Below, piece after piece: positions 63,401 through 64,000 of a DNA stretch of 64,000 nt. A program made the translations under genes and the position numbers. The DNA is taken from NCBI GenBank assembly GCA_035556135.1, contig DATMFO010000009.1:1-64000 (forward strand), written 5' to 3'. This DNA comes from ZC4RG30 sp035556135 (lineage in GTDB: Bacteria > Pseudomonadota > Gammaproteobacteria > Steroidobacterales > Steroidobacteraceae). A model generated the notes under the pieces. It was not told the DNA's origin. It saw nothing but the letters and a program-made list of their open reading frames with translations, and made no database searches. Each line of letters opens with the position of its first letter. Within the stretch, counting starts at the first letter, position 1.

Positions 63401-64000
63401 GCGGCGCGCCGACGGGCCTGCACGTGGCGATGTCCCCGGCGCCAGGCGCCAGGCATTGCCCCGTCTGGCCATCGTCGTGCCATGTCACAACGAAGAGGAA
63501 CTGCTGCACACCACAGTGGCGACGCTGCTGGCCCGGCTCGAGTCGCTACGCCAGCAGGCGCTGGTATCCCAGGACAGTTACGTCTGCGTGGTCGACGACG
63601 GCAGCACCGACCGCACCTGGGACCTTGTAACGCAGCTGAATCACGCCCAACCGGGTGTGCAGGGGCTGAAGCTTACGCGCAACTTCGGTCACCAGAATGC
63701 CGCGCTCGCCGGCATGCTCGAGTGTCCGGCAGACGCGGTAGTCACCATCGACGCAGACCTTCAGGACGACGAATCGTGCATCGAGGAGATGCTGCGGCAG
63801 CATGCGCGCGGTTGCGACATCGTGCTCGGCGTGAGGAGTGAACGATCCAGCGACAGCCTGGCCAAGCGGACGACCGCGCAGGGCTTCTACCGGCTCCTTC
63901 GGGCGCTCGGAGTCAACGTGGTATTCAACCACGCCGACTACCGGTTGCTGTCGCGGCGGGCGCTCGATGAGCTGCGGCAGTACCCGGAGAGCAATTTGTT
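63381..64000 (+). CDS. family 2 glycosyltransferase, 3' part beyond the right edge
   Basis: The first 206 residues of a GT2 enzyme are present. After an Arg/Pro-rich leader come the GT-A motifs LAIVVPCHNEEELL, CVVDDGSTDRT, KLTRNFGHQNAALAGML and VTIDADLQDD (the DxD-like site). This pattern is typical of polyprenyl-phosphate glucosyl/mannosyl transferases (GtrB, DPM1 or ArnC types), which carry C-terminal membrane helices beyond the edge. ATG 63381 is used. The gene is probably coupled to the preceding one. Confidence 0.88.
   Translation, partial: MHPEPAERRADGPARGDVPGARRQALPRLAIVVPCHNEEELLHTTVATLLARLESLRQQALVSQDSYVCVVDDGSTDRTWDLVTQLNHAQPGVQGLKLTRNFGHQNAALAGMLECPADAVVTIDADLQDDESCIEEMLRQHARGCDIVLGVRSERSSDSLAKRTTAQGFYRLLRALGVNVVFNHADYRLLSRRALDELRQYPESNL

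Noticed and set aside
62615..63472. In-frame upstream extension of tviB
   Set aside because: It crosses the divergent gene; the TTG at 62614 after GGAGG gives the normal 425-residue length.

Overview
The window is about 64 kb of high-GC DNA (roughly two-thirds G+C by eye) with tightly packed, often overlapping genes. It reads as a chromosome segment of a gammaproteobacterium, probably near the Xanthomonadales, Nevskiales or Steroidobacterales. The basis for this is the order pilMNOPQ-aroK-aroB-dgt with a PBP1a gene divergent from pilM, the ybbA-ybbP/tesA pair, an OxyR with both redox cysteines, and TviB-type sugar metabolism at the right end. No tRNA, rRNA, CRISPR array or insertion sequence was seen, and no gene-free stretch exceeds 300 bases.

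Layout. 0-3.5 kb: a PAS-GGDEF gene cut by the left edge, downstream of a GspE/PilB-type ATPase with MshEN-like N-terminal repeats, then a small SnoaL-like lipoprotein. 3.7-5.8 kb: a small secreted protein, a DUF4157-like protein and a Bcr/CflA-type MFS exporter. 5.8-12.5 kb: a complete tryptophan operon trpEGDCFBA on the minus strand. It is preceded by a full attenuator: a 15-codon leader peptide with three tandem Trp codons, competing hairpins and a terminator. 12.5-22.4 kb: a cupin-type XRE regulator divergent from eight overlapping genes, mgdABCD (sarcosine-oxidase-like), gmaS and mgsABC. Together these encode the whole N-methylglutamate route for methylamine oxidation.

22.5-26.6 kb: a HerA-like ATPase coupled to YajQ, an OsmC-like protein and a nitroreductase. 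26.6-32.9 kb: a TetR-regulated RND efflux operon (TetR, TolC-like, adaptor, pump) with a duplicated false start before the pump gene. 32.9-47.3 kb: oxyR, an LCAT-like lipase, a membrane protein, an acyl-CoA dehydrogenase with its LysR regulator, a degenerate EAL protein, a DUF4139 protein, a membrane-anchored anti-sigma-like protein, ybbPA, tesA and fadD.

47.3-50.4 kb: a lower-GC accessory island. It holds two DUF6502-like genes, most of a third one, and a secreted protein made of ten identical decapeptides. The promoter region of the secreted protein is packed with repeated motifs. This is the best candidate for an undescribed system. The third DUF6502-like gene has a host-like 5' end and an island-like 3' end.

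50.7-61.3 kb: housekeeping genes dgt, aroB, aroK, pilQPONM and the divergent PBP1a gene. 61.3-64 kb: tviB, a nucleotidyltransferase-like unknown and a family 2 glycosyltransferase cut by the right edge, probably the start of a surface polysaccharide region.

Three themes recur. Cyclic-di-GMP proteins appear several times (MshEN ATPase plus GGDEF, YajQ, degenerate EAL). Start and stop codons commonly overlap by 1-4 bases. Several -10 boxes lie only 6-7 bases before a start codon, which suggests leaderless transcripts.
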